A stretch of 64,000 bases of DNA from Solibacillus ferritrahens (GTDB lineage Bacteria > Bacillota > Bacilli > Bacillales_A > Planococcaceae), in contig NZ_JAXCLE010000007.1 of assembly GCF_037027585.1 (NCBI RefSeq), forward strand, positions 1 to 64,000, in the 5' to 3' direction. The notes under the pieces were generated by a model. That model saw only the letters and a list, made by a program, of their open reading frames with translations. It was not told the origin of the DNA and did not search any database. Made by a program: the position numbers and the translations under genes. Of the stretch, positions 33,531-41,938 are shown piece after piece (position 1 is the stretch's first letter; each line of letters begins with the position of its first letter).

Positions 33531-34634
33531 CTAAATTAACGATGGGCGGATGAATACTTCTACCCCTTTTGGAGCATGAGCGGCTACAACTACATTCGCA
33601 TGCTGTACCGTTACCCATCCTAATCCTGAAATGACCACATCTGTTTTTGCTTCTTTAATTGAGAATTCGTGGCGTACTAGCGGTGGCAGTTGTTCAATAT
33701 GCTTTGTAGTTGGGGGAGCCAATAATTCACCTTTATGCTCTTCATATAAGCTATCCGCACGTTCCAGCTTCGTTCTGTGTATTGGTAAGTCGTTTGCTGC
33801 ATGTATTGTAAATGCAGCACGTTCACCCTGAATAAAATCAAAACGGGCAAGTGCTCCAATAAATAATGTTTGCCCTGGATTTTGCTGATAAACTTTTGGC
33901 TTAATTTCTTTTTTTGGCATAATGTATTTCAATTCGCTCGAATCAATATGGTGAGCCATTTGATGATGATTAATAATACCTGGTGTATCATATAATGATG
34001 CACCGTCATCCAGTGGAATTCCAATCATATCCAATGTTGTCCCTGGGAAGTGAGATGTTGTTATAATTTCACCTTCCCCTGTAGCCTGCTTAATTATACG
34101 GTTAATGAATGTTGATTTCCCTACATTTGTACAGCCCACTACGTATACATTCTTGCCATTACGATATTCTTCAATTGCTTCGACTACTTCCTGCATACCC
34201 ATTCCTTTATGAGCGGATACAAGTTTAACGTCGATTGGCTTTAACCCTAACGCCTTTGCTTCACGCTTTAGCCAATTAATTACTTTCTTCTCTTTCACTG
34301 ATTTAGGTAAAAGATCTGCTTTGTTGGCCACTAATAGCACAGGATTATTTCCTACAAAGCGGTGCAAACCAGGTAACCAGCTGCCATTAAAATCAAAGAT
34401 ATCTACGATTTTTACGATGAGGCCTTCCTGTTGTCCAAGACCGTTTAAAATACGTAAAAAGTCGTCATCTGTTAAGCTGACTGGTTGAATTTCATTGTAA
34501 TTTTTTAAACGGAAACAGCGTTGGCAAATAATCATTTCCTTTTCTAGAGAGGATGCAGGGGCATACCCTAATCCATTTTTATCTTCTGTTTGAATCACTG
34601 TTCCACAGCCAATACATTGTGGCATTTCGTTCAT
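33531..34634 (-). CDS. yqeH: Ribosome biogenesis GTPase YqeH
   Basis: A 367-residue circularly permuted GTPase required for 30S assembly. The N-terminal zinc motif CIGCG..CQRC is followed by G4 (VANKADLLP) and then G1 (GCTNVGKST) and G3 (YDTPGI), the order expected after permutation. The C-terminal domain (about 220-367) is the RNA/protein-binding part. The ATG at 34634 has AGGAGGA upstream. It follows yqeG. Confidence 0.97.
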   Translation of the reverse strand: MNEMPQCIGCGTVIQTEDKNGLGYAPASSLEKEMIICQRCFRLKNYNEIQPVSLTDDDFLRILNGLGQQEGLIVKIVDIFDFNGSWLPGLHRFVGNNPVLLVANKADLLPKSVKEKKVINWLKREAKALGLKPIDVKLVSAHKGMGMQEVVEAIEEYRNGKNVYVVGCTNVGKSTFINRIIKQATGEGEIITTSHFPGTTLDMIGIPLDDGASLYDTPGIINHHQMAHHIDSSELKYIMPKKEIKPKVYQQNPGQTLFIGALARFDFIQGERAAFTIHAANDLPIHRTKLERADSLYEEHKGELLAPPTTKHIEQLPPLVRHEFSIKEAKTDVVISGLGWVTVQHANVVVAAHAPKGVEVFIRPSLI

Positions 34635-34686
34635 TAACTATTTCCTCCTAACTGGTATTGCACAACTATACAACTTGGGCTACTTA

Positions 34687-35202
34687 TTAGTCTTCCCAAG
34701 GATACTTTCCTTTTCTTCTTAAATCATTGTAAACACGACGTTCTACAAAACGGTTAAATTTTGTAACAAGTCCGTCGGAATCTGCTACGGGGCGCACTAA
34801 AAATGTATACAGCTTTTGACGCTTCGCACCCATTACATCCGTCAATAATTGGTCTCCCAACATAGCTACTTCATGGCGACGTAGACGTAACTGTACAAGC
34901 GCCGCATAATAAGCCGCACCTAACGGTTTTTTCGCCCTAAAAATAAACGGAATACCATGAGGTTCTGCAAATTGACGTACGCGTGCTTCATTATTATTTG
35001 ATGCAATAATAATTTTGATGCCTGATTCACGCATCATTTCAAACCATTGTACAAGTTCATCTGTTGCATCCGCACGATCCCATTCCACTAGGGTATTATC
35101 CAAATCCGTAATAATACCTTTAATGCCTAATTCGTTTAATTTTTCTGGTGTAATTTCAAATACACTACGAACAAATTCATCTGGTAATAAAAAGTTGTAC
35201 AA
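34687..35202 (-). CDS. yqeG: HAD-family phosphatase YqeG
   Basis: A 171-residue HAD-IIIA phosphatase. The nucleophile motif is ITDLDNTLVEW (Asp33, Asp35), followed by IIIASNNNEARV and the metal motif MLGDQLLTDVMGA. Related proteins include the mitochondrial phosphatidylglycerophosphatase GEP4/PTPMT-like group, so lipid phosphate hydrolysis is possible but unproven. The start is TTG at 35202 with AGGGG eight bases upstream. It heads the yqeG-yqeH operon and lies beside psd. Confidence 0.92.
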   Translation of the reverse strand: MYNFLLPDEFVRSVFEITPEKLNELGIKGIITDLDNTLVEWDRADATDELVQWFEMMRESGIKIIIASNNNEARVRQFAEPHGIPFIFRAKKPLGAAYYAALVQLRLRRHEVAMLGDQLLTDVMGAKRQKLYTFLVRPVADSDGLVTKFNRFVERRVYNDLRRKGKYPWED

Positions 35203-35236
35203 AGCCGTTACCCCTAACTCAAAATTTATTTAATCA

Positions 35237-36019
35237 TTATAACATAGTAGCAAATGCTTCTCCCATTTTTATCTTCGCACCATTCGTTACATTCTCAGTA
35301 AATTCAATAGCATTCTGTTCAAATAGCATAACAACAGTCGATCCGAAAGAAAAATAGCCGACTTCTTCCCCTTTTTTCCATTGCGTTGATTTGTTTGTAA
35401 GTTGAATAGAATTAACAAATGTTGCACCTACTTTAATAAAGGCAGTACAAAAATCTTTTTCATAGTTAATTTCGCTAATCATACGATAATTATGACTAAT
35501 CGGTTTTTTTCCATATTGTAGACCCATTTGGTTTACTGGGTAGGATTTCTTACCCAAAATGTATTGACGCGTAATGACACCATCAACCGGACTATGAATA
35601 CGATGATAATCAGCAGGGCTTAAATAAAAGACAATATACTTGCCATTGCTATATCTGTTAGCCTGCTCTTCATTTCCCAATAAATCCACTAATGAATACG
35701 GTTTATTTTTAACTGTAAACATCATACCATCCTTAATATCGCCAAACGCTTCCAATTTCGCATCCACAGGACTCGCAAATATATTTGAACGTATATCTAC
35801 AGGACGCACTTCACCTTTTAGCTCACGGACAAAAAAATCATGTAAACTTGTAAAATCTTTTGGTGATTTTGAAACTTCTTGTATATTAATTCCGTATATT
35901 TGACTATAACTACGAATAAAATTTTTACTCATACGTGATTGAGCAACATGTTGTAAAACTTTCGAAGAGAGCTTACCGTTTGATAGTTCTATCAAATTGC
36001 GGTATAATTTTTCCTTCAT
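35237..36019 (-). CDS. psd: Phosphatidylserine decarboxylase proenzyme
   Basis: A 260-residue membrane-associated proenzyme that forms phosphatidylethanolamine from phosphatidylserine. Self-cleavage should occur in the FGST motif before Ser227, which becomes the pyruvoyl group. Conserved regions include FASPVDAKLEAFG, LSPADYHRIHSPVDG and the KVGATFVNSI block. The ATG at 36019 has GGGAGG upstream; an ATG five codons earlier lies in that site. It is divergent from pssA, the preceding step. Confidence 0.96.
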   Translation of the reverse strand: MKEKLYRNLIELSNGKLSSKVLQHVAQSRMSKNFIRSYSQIYGINIQEVSKSPKDFTSLHDFFVRELKGEVRPVDIRSNIFASPVDAKLEAFGDIKDGMMFTVKNKPYSLVDLLGNEEQANRYSNGKYIVFYLSPADYHRIHSPVDGVITRQYILGKKSYPVNQMGLQYGKKPISHNYRMISEINYEKDFCTAFIKVGATFVNSIQLTNKSTQWKKGEEVGYFSFGSTVVMLFEQNAIEFTENVTNGAKIKMGEAFATML

Positions 36020-36176
36020 TCTATGTCCTCCCATTTATAATAAATATGGAATAAAGATAAATTATATAATGTATAGGCGCTCAAGGAAAGGTATTATGCA
36101 GAATTAAACTATTACCTTTTTTTCTAAGGAAGAAGTATAATAGAGAATAGCCGAAGCGCAAGGGAGTGTTTTACCA

Positions 36177-36716
36177 ATGTTTTTACTTCAAAAAGTGGAT
36201 TCAACATTAAAAAAAATTAAAGCCAATGCTGCAAATATTATTACAATTACAAATATGTCATTTGGTGGCGCCGCAATTATGGCAACCTTAAATGAATACT
36301 ATAGCTATAGTGTTTTATTAATTTTTATTGCTGCTTTTTTAGATCGTTATGACGGGAAAGTTGCCCGCAAATTTAATCAGGAATCCGAATTAGGAAAACA
36401 ACTTGATTCCATGGCTGATATTATTTCTTTCGGTGTCGCCCCAGCCCTGTTAATGTATGAAATGGCGTTAATGGATGCAGGTATTACCGGTATGATGATG
36501 CCTGTACTATTTATTGCTGCTGGTGCATTAAGGTTAGCACGATTTAATGTAATGGATTCGACTGGATATTTCGTTGGTTTGCCAATTACAGCAGCCGGTA
36601 CATTGCTCACGTTCTCTTATTTCTTTACAAATTCATTGTCTAACACATTTTACATGATTCTTTTCCCCGTATTAGCACTACTGATGGTAAGTACATTTAC
36701 ATTAAAGAAGGTGTAA
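36177..36716 (+). CDS. pssA: CDP-diacylglycerol-serine O-phosphatidyltransferase
   Basis: A 179-residue integral membrane enzyme with about five to six segments. The CDP-alcohol phosphatidyltransferase motif is complete: Asp59-Gly60, Ala63-Arg64, Gly73, Asp77, Asp81. It makes phosphatidylserine, the substrate of Psd encoded on the other strand. The ATG at 36177 has AAGGGAGTG upstream. Confidence 0.95.
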   Translation: MFLLQKVDSTLKKIKANAANIITITNMSFGGAAIMATLNEYYSYSVLLIFIAAFLDRYDGKVARKFNQESELGKQLDSMADIISFGVAPALLMYEMALMDAGITGMMMPVLFIAAGALRLARFNVMDSTGYFVGLPITAAGTLLTFSYFFTNSLSNTFYMILFPVLALLMVSTFTLKKV

Positions 36717-36743
36717 GAGCAAATTCAGCTCTTACACTTTTTT
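36711..36743 (+). terminator. Terminator of pssA
   Basis: The stem GTGTAAGAGC/GCTCTTACAC overlaps the stop codon and is followed by six T. Confidence 0.9.
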
Positions 36744-36799
36744 CATTTCTCCGCAAAATTTATCATATACTGTCGAAAAGACGAAAGGATGTATATTGC

Positions 36800-37501
36800 T
36801 TGAGCGGTTTTGTGACAGCATTGCTTCAACTTTGGCTTGAGCTTCCCGCACTATTGGGCTATTTAAAAGGTCAAACGTTTTACAAACCTTTATCACGTGA
36901 GGAAGAAGAAGAAGTCATTAATCGTTTTATAAATGGCGATGAAACGGCACGAGTTGAACTGATTGAACGTAATATGCGATTAGTTGCCCATGTCGTAAAG
37001 AAGTTCCATCCCCCTCATGACTTACTGGACGATTATATTTCAATTGGAACAATTGGTCTTATGAAGGCAGTAAGCAGCTTTACTCCTGAAAAAAAGACCC
37101 GCCTCGCTACTTATGCAGCACGTTGTATTGAAAATGAAATTTTAATGCATTTACGTGCTCAGAAAAAAGTACAAAAAGACGTATCATTATTTGAACCAAT
37201 CGGAGTAGACAAAGATGGACAGTCACTGCAAATACGGGATCTACTACAGTTGGATGAACCTTCGACCATTGAAAAAATTGAATTACGGGAAGATTTCGCA
37301 CAGCTGTATCGTTATTTAGATACGTTAGACCCTCGTGAACTTGAAATAATCTCTTATCGCTATGGTTTACAAAACTTTGACCCACATACTCAAAAAGAAA
37401 TAGCAAAACGTCTCAATATTTCCCGCAGCTATGTATCCCGCATTGAAAAACGTGCGCTAATTAAGCTTTACCAGCAGTTTAAACATAGTGAGAAAGAATA
37501 A
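36800..37501 (+). CDS. sigK: Late mother-cell sporulation sigma factor K (pro-sigma-K), uninterrupted
   Basis: A 233-residue sigma factor active in the mother cell late in sporulation. The hydrophobic prosequence (about residues 1-24, FVTALLQLWLELPALLGYL) is the part removed by SpoIVFB. Region 2 has NMRLVAHVVKKF, DDYISIGTIGLMKAV and ATYAARCIENEIL. Region 4 ends EIAKRLNISRSYVSRIEKRAL. The whole gene is one frame, with no skin-type insertion. The start is TTG at 36800, with AAAGGATG about ten bases upstream. It is co-directional with pssA, which has its own terminator. Confidence 0.97.
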   Translation: MSGFVTALLQLWLELPALLGYLKGQTFYKPLSREEEEEVINRFINGDETARVELIERNMRLVAHVVKKFHPPHDLLDDYISIGTIGLMKAVSSFTPEKKTRLATYAARCIENEILMHLRAQKKVQKDVSLFEPIGVDKDGQSLQIRDLLQLDEPSTIEKIELREDFAQLYRYLDTLDPRELEIISYRYGLQNFDPHTQKEIAKRLNISRSYVSRIEKRALIKLYQQFKHSEKE

Positions 37502-37558
37502 GTTCTTTTTTACAAATTTTTCGGATACCCGAAGAGCATTAATTTAATTTTTATTGCT

Positions 37559-37597
37559 AAAAAACTGCCTAATCCTTTATCAGCGATTAGGCAGTGT
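37559..37597 (-). terminator. Terminator of mtnN
   Basis: On the minus strand the stem CTGCCTAATC/GATTAGGCAG is followed by six T. Confidence 0.85.
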
Positions 37598-37631
37598 AAA
37601 TTGAATTATTCTTGCCGTTACGTTTAACTAC

Positions 37632-38324
37632 TTAAAGTTTTGTAATGGCATTTAACACGACTTCTGTCGAGTGCTTTGCTGCTACCGGTAAAAACTCATC
37701 AAATGACATGCCGGATTCTTGTCCAGCAATGTCGGATAATGCACGAATGACAACAAATGGTGTGTTGAACTGATGGCAAACTTGCGCTACTGCAGCTGCT
37801 TCCATCTCCACTGCTTTCATTGTTGGGAAATCTTTTCGAACCGCCTCAACACGCTCAGGATTGCTCATAAATACATCTCCTGAACAGATGAGTCCCACAC
37901 TGTAGTTATGTTCCCCAACTTCTTTTACAGCCTCTTTAGCAACTTCCATCAATTTTTCATCTGAGTTATAGCATGCAGGCATCCCGGCCATTTGACCAAT
38001 TTCATAACCGAATGCAGTTACATCTACATCATGATGGCGCACTTCATCTGAAATGACAATATCCCCCACATTTAAAGCGGCATCAAAACCACCTGCCGAA
38101 CCTGTATTAATTACAACTGTTGGGTTAAATTTCTCCAATAAAATCGTTGTTGACATAGCTGCATTTACTTTTCCGATACCGCTTTTCAACAGGATAACTT
38201 CCTTACCCTCGTATGTACCTGTTGTGTATTCACTGTTTGCAATTGTTTCTGTATTCGTATTTTGTAGAGCACCTCGTAATAATTCTACTTCCTGCTCCAT
38301 TGCGCCAATTACTGCAATCTTCAT
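37632..38324 (-). CDS. mtnN: 5'-methylthioadenosine/S-adenosylhomocysteine nucleosidase
   Basis: A 230-residue nucleosidase releasing adenine from methylthioadenosine, S-adenosylhomocysteine and 5'-deoxyadenosine. Motifs are IGAMEQEVELL (catalytic Glu12 region), INTGSAGGFDAALNVGDIVIS, SGDVFMS and the ribose-binding EMEAAAVAQVC. The catalytic Asp is in VVIRALSDIAG. The ATG at 38324 has GGAGGAA upstream. YrrS precedes it by about 40 bases. Confidence 0.97.
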   Translation of the reverse strand: MKIAVIGAMEQEVELLRGALQNTNTETIANSEYTTGTYEGKEVILLKSGIGKVNAAMSTTILLEKFNPTVVINTGSAGGFDAALNVGDIVISDEVRHHDVDVTAFGYEIGQMAGMPACYNSDEKLMEVAKEAVKEVGEHNYSVGLICSGDVFMSNPERVEAVRKDFPTMKAVEMEAAAVAQVCHQFNTPFVVIRALSDIAGQESGMSFDEFLPVAAKHSTEVVLNAITKL

Positions 38325-38365
38325 TTGTTAATTCCTCCAATAAAACTATTTCTTGAATTATATCG

Positions 38366-39025
38366 TTAAACACCTTCAAGAGTGTTTAGCACTTCAACTT
38401 GAATAGGTTTCCATCCTTCATTGTCAATCCATTCAATACTTACCCGATACTTTTGTTCCTTATCCATTGATGTCACAACAGCAATTGCACTTTTTGCATT
38501 TCCGTTATTATTTACACGTACTACTATGCTGTTTTCCTGTTCCAATTCAATGACACTGAAGATCGCTTTTAGCTTTTCCTCATAGTCAATATGCCCTTTT
38601 TCGAATGTCGACACATGTTCACCTGTTTGTGCGGTCGGATAGACAGGCCAATTCGAATTTGTAATTACTTTTTGAACGGCCGCGGTATCTGAAGGGCTTA
38701 CTGTATCCTCTGTTTCTTCAGGTAATGGATCCGCTTCATTGGATGCATCTTCGCCCTCTTCTTTAACATCTTGCCCTTCTTCTGCTGTTTGTTCATCTTC
38801 TGTCGCTTCTGATTCACCTGCAGCTAGATTAGCTGGTGGTTCCTCTTGCTGGGCTTCATTAGATGCTGGCTCTCGAGAAATAATAAAAATCAATGTCGCG
38901 ACAATTAATACAGCAACAATTGCGATTAGGTAGTTTAGGCTTTTATCCGCTTTCTGAAACTTCGTTTGTTTTATTTTTTGTTCCGCATACTGTTGTCGTG
39001 TTTGAAATCGCCGTTTACGTTCCAT
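38366..39025 (-). CDS. yrrS: YrrS family membrane-anchored protein (DUF1510)
   Basis: A 219-residue bitopic protein: a basic cytoplasmic start, one membrane segment at about 30-48 (LNYLIAIVAVLIVATLIFI), a long acidic Glu/Asp/Ala-rich linker (about 55-115) and a C-terminal DUF1510 domain (WPVYPTAQTGEHVSTFEKGHIDY onward, read in parts). In B. subtilis YrrS is encoded near yrrR (a penicillin-binding protein), and a role at the division site has been proposed. No yrrR is adjacent here. The ATG at 39025 has AGGAGAT upstream. Confidence 0.88.
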   Translation of the reverse strand: MERKRRFQTRQQYAEQKIKQTKFQKADKSLNYLIAIVAVLIVATLIFIISREPASNEAQQEEPPANLAAGESEATEDEQTAEEGQDVKEEGEDASNEADPLPEETEDTVSPSDTAAVQKVITNSNWPVYPTAQTGEHVSTFEKGHIDYEEKLKAIFSVIELEQENSIVVRVNNNGNAKSAIAVVTSMDKEQKYRVSIEWIDNEGWKPIQVEVLNTLEGV

Positions 39026-39131
39026 TTCAATCTCCTCCTATGCATCATTATTTTAGCATTAGAAAAACAGATTGTGCACTAAAAACACACGAAAGAACAT
39101 CATTTCGAATTACTTATATTTCTTGCAACAA

Positions 39132-39168
39132 AAGAAAAGCAGCTAGCGATTTCAATGCTAACTGCTAA
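39132..39168 (-). terminator. Terminator of greA
   Basis: On the minus strand the stem TTAGCAGTTAGC/GCTAGCTGC is followed by TTTTCTTTTG. Confidence 0.75.
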
Positions 39169-39172
39169 GAAA

Positions 39173-39658
39173 TTATTTTACTTCTAAAATAACAACTTCC
39201 ATATCTCCGCCTGGTGTAGTTAATTTAACCACATCATCAACATGTTTTCCCATTAAGGCTTTTGCAATTGGTGAATCATTTGAAATTTTACCTTCCATCG
39301 GATCAGCTTCTGCAGAACCAACAATAGTGTATGACTCTTCAAAATTAGCACGTTTCCCGTTAATTAACTCATCGAATGTAACAGTTTTCCCTAATGAAAT
39401 AGTATTTGATGAATCATCTTCTGTAATGATTACTGAGTTACGAAGCATTTGCTCAATTAGCGAAATTCGCCCTTCCACAAATCCTTGCTCTTCTTTTGCT
39501 GAATCATATTCCGAGTTTTCCGATAAGTCACCAAAGCTTCGAGCAGTTTTTATACGCTCCACAACTTCCGGACGCTTTACCGTTTTAAGCGTGTTTAGTT
39601 CATCTTCTAATTTTTGCTTTCCTTCAAGTGTCATTGGATATTGCTTTTCGTTTGACAT
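39173..39658 (-). CDS. greA: Transcription elongation factor GreA
   Basis: A 161-residue GreA. The N-terminal coiled-coil has the acidic tip RSFGDLSENSEYDSAKEEQ, which enters the polymerase secondary channel and stimulates cleavage of backtracked RNA. The C-terminal FKBP-like domain starts near residue 80 (SLGKTVTFD; SPIAKALMGKHVDD). The ATG at 39658 has AAGGAG upstream. It lies after udk in the Bacillus order, but the intergenic gap of 351 bases is unusually long and structured. Confidence 0.97.
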   Translation of the reverse strand: MSNEKQYPMTLEGKQKLEDELNTLKTVKRPEVVERIKTARSFGDLSENSEYDSAKEEQGFVEGRISLIEQMLRNSVIITEDDSSNTISLGKTVTFDELINGKRANFEESYTIVGSAEADPMEGKISNDSPIAKALMGKHVDDVVKLTTPGGDMEVVILEVK

Positions 39659-39682
39659 TATTCCCACTCCTTAGTAATAACT

Positions 39683-39696
39683 TGAAAACGTTTACT
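39683..39696. promoter_or_regulatory. Cre-like element before greA
   Basis: TGAAAACGTTTACT matches the CcpA catabolite-responsive element TGWAANCGNTNWCA at all but the last position. It lies about 25 bases upstream of the greA start. Function is untested. Confidence 0.4.
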
Positions 39697-39745
39697 TTTC
39701 TACGTTTTTCTCTTCTGTATTAGCGTTCATAAATAACAGAAAACC

Positions 39746-39913
39746 CGACTACTAGTTTACAGTATGTGTAAATTACTTCTTTTAGAAGAGATTTACACTG
39801 CAAATACTAGCAGCCGAATTTCATGAATACTTATTTATCTATCAACAAATTTTCGGCATAAATTACGCCCAGATTTTATTCAAATACACTCGAATAACTC
39901 TCTAAAAAATCTG
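39746..39913 (-). ncRNA. Highly structured non-coding region between udk and greA
   Basis: Three hairpins follow each other. The largest (39746-39816) pairs roughly 33 bases on each side with few mismatches around a 3-nt loop. A second uses GCCGAA at 39814 onward with TTCGGC near 39857. The third (39870-39913) has outer arms CAGATTTT/AAAATCTG and inner arms TTATTC/GAATAA. Read on the minus strand, the long hairpin ends in CGGGTTTTCTGTT, so it may also stop transcription. No coding frame is visible. It may be a leader of greA, a small RNA or a degenerate palindromic repeat. Confidence 0.5.
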
Positions 39914-40009
39914 TGACATTGCCAGGTACTAACTTTTTACATCCACCAATTAAAAATATGAGAGTTGTATAAAGTAAAATGTAAATATTGTAAATACTAC
40001 ATCATCATA

Positions 40010-40645
40010 TTACAAGTTTGCCTCAGTTTCAAGAATTGTTTTTATTTTCGTAACCATTAAGTCTATAGCAACGTTGTTATCTCCGCCTTCTGGAATGATA
40101 ACATCGGCATATCGCTTTGTCGGCTCGATAAACAGATTATGCATCGGACGAACTGCTGTTAAGTATTGTTCAATAACAGAATCAGCTGTACGGCCACGCT
40201 CTTTAATATCACGCTGAATACGACGGATAATACGTAAGTCCGAATCCGTATCAACGAATAATTTAATATCCATTAAATCGCGTAAGCTTTCGTCTTCTAA
40301 TACTAGAATTCCTTCGACTATTATAACATCTCTTGGCTCTACATGTATTACATCGGCCGAGCGTGTATGTTGAACATAGTCATACACCGGCTTTTCTACC
40401 GGCTGATAAGACAATAGCTCATTAATATGTTGGATTAATAACTGATTATCAAACGCAAGAGGGTGATCATAGTTTGTTTTTAGACGCTCTTCAAACGTCA
40501 TATGACTTTGGTCTTTATAGTAATAATCCTGTTCGATTACAACTACCGAACGATCTTTAAAAACATCATATATTGCACGTGTTACACTCGTTTTACCTGA
40601 GCATGAGCCACCTGCGATCCCGATGACAACTGGTCGCTTTGACAT
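40010..40645 (-). CDS. udk: Uridine kinase
   Basis: A 211-residue P-loop kinase that phosphorylates uridine and cytidine in pyrimidine salvage. Walker A is IAGGSCSGKTSV near residue 10. The nucleoside region is VVVIEQDYYYKDQS, and the family also shows NYDHPLAFDNQLL and a lid rich in arginine (RIIRRIQRDIKERGR). The start immediately follows the trhP2 stop with no gap, and AAAGGAGAA lies inside the end of trhP2. Confidence 0.97.
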   Translation of the reverse strand: MSKRPVVIGIAGGSCSGKTSVTRAIYDVFKDRSVVVIEQDYYYKDQSHMTFEERLKTNYDHPLAFDNQLLIQHINELLSYQPVEKPVYDYVQHTRSADVIHVEPRDVIIVEGILVLEDESLRDLMDIKLFVDTDSDLRIIRRIQRDIKERGRTADSVIEQYLTAVRPMHNLFIEPTKRYADVIIPEGGDNNVAIDLMVTKIKTILETEANL

Positions 40646-41923
40646 TTAGTTATTCTCCTTTCGCATCATATCAAAGTGTGATAATGAGCGATCTACTTTA
40701 AATTTTACAATTTGCAGTGGGTGTCGGGCAACATCAAGCTCATTGCCGTCTTCATCCCATATCTGACCAACTGTCATTTTGAATGTTTCCATATTTGGAC
40801 CGAAAAATTCAACCGTATCTCCCGATTTGAAATAGTTTCGTTGTTCCAGCGTAACCATTTGTGTTTCAGCATCATAATCCATTACAAATCCTGCGAAGTC
40901 CCATTTCATTTTATGTGAATGGAAGCCGAACATTTGCTGTTTATAGCTTGGTTCACCTTCAAAGAATGATGAAGCTGTTGCACGGTTTGCACAGCGTGCT
41001 AGCTCTTCTAGCCACTCTTTTTCAAACTTGAAATTTTCCGGGTCAGCACAGTAGGCATCGATCACTTTGCGGTATACAGAAACTACAGTGGCTACATAGT
41101 GAATAGATTTCATACGGCCTTCCACTTTTAACGAATCAATGCCCAATTCAATCATATGAGGAATAGATTCAATTAACTTCAAATCTTTTGGACTCATTGC
41201 GAAAGGTGCTTCACCTTCGTTAAATAATGCCACTTCTTCACCGTCATTGTTTTCATATAAATCATAATCCCAACGACATGATTGACAGCAACCGCCTCGG
41301 TTCGAGTCACGTGCCGTCATATGGTTGGAAAGTGTACAGCGTCCTGAATAGGCAATACACATTGCACCGTGCACGAATGCCTCGATTTCAATGTCTACCT
41401 CCTCTTTCATTTTGCGCATTTCTTCCCCGCCTACTTCACGTGCCAAAACTACTCGTTCTAAACCTTCATCTTTCCAGTACTTTACTGCTTTCCAGTTCGA
41501 TAAAGATTGCTGTGTCGATAAGTGGATTTCTAAACTTGGCGCTGCCTTTTTACACGTTTCGATAATAAGTGGATCCGCAACGATAATCCCTTTAACGCCG
41601 GCTCCCTCGATTGCTTGTAAATATTCTTCAAGCCCGTCCATATTTTCATTATGGGCAAAGATATTCGTCGTTACATAAATAACCGCGCCGTATTTGTTGG
41701 CGAATTCAACGCCTTCCTTCATTTCCTCGATCGTGAAGTTACCCGCATTTGAACGTAAACCGAATTCCTGGCCACCGATAAATACGGCATCTGCGCCGTA
41801 ATGTACGGCTACTTTTAATTTTTCCAAGCTTCCTGCCGGTGCAAGTAACTCAGGCTTTTTTGTAATAACTGTTTTTCCGTTAATTGTTTCACGGATTTTT
41901 TCGTTTTGAATTAACTGTAGCAT
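40646..41923 (-). CDS. trhP2: tRNA uridine hydroxylation protein TrhP2 (peptidase U32 family)
   Basis: A 425-residue U32 'peptidase' family protein (PELLAPAGSLEKLKVAVHYGADAVFIGG start, read in parts; DSLKVEGRMKS). Cysteines Cys189, Cys196, Cys212/213 and Cys216 (AMCIAYSGRC; GGCCQSC) are the likely Fe-S ligands. In B. subtilis the YrrN/YrrO pair (TrhP1/TrhP2) is needed, with prephenate, for oxygen-independent hydroxylation of U34 in tRNA to ho5U. The ATG at 41923 has AAGGAGA upstream. Adjacent trhP1 and trmR complete the pathway. Confidence 0.93.
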   Translation of the reverse strand: MLQLIQNEKIRETINGKTVITKKPELLAPAGSLEKLKVAVHYGADAVFIGGQEFGLRSNAGNFTIEEMKEGVEFANKYGAVIYVTTNIFAHNENMDGLEEYLQAIEGAGVKGIIVADPLIIETCKKAAPSLEIHLSTQQSLSNWKAVKYWKDEGLERVVLAREVGGEEMRKMKEEVDIEIEAFVHGAMCIAYSGRCTLSNHMTARDSNRGGCCQSCRWDYDLYENNDGEEVALFNEGEAPFAMSPKDLKLIESIPHMIELGIDSLKVEGRMKSIHYVATVVSVYRKVIDAYCADPENFKFEKEWLEELARCANRATASSFFEGEPSYKQQMFGFHSHKMKWDFAGFVMDYDAETQMVTLEQRNYFKSGDTVEFFGPNMETFKMTVGQIWDEDGNELDVARHPLQIVKFKVDRSLSHFDMMRKENN

Positions 41924-41938
41924 GTTGCGTTCTCCTTC

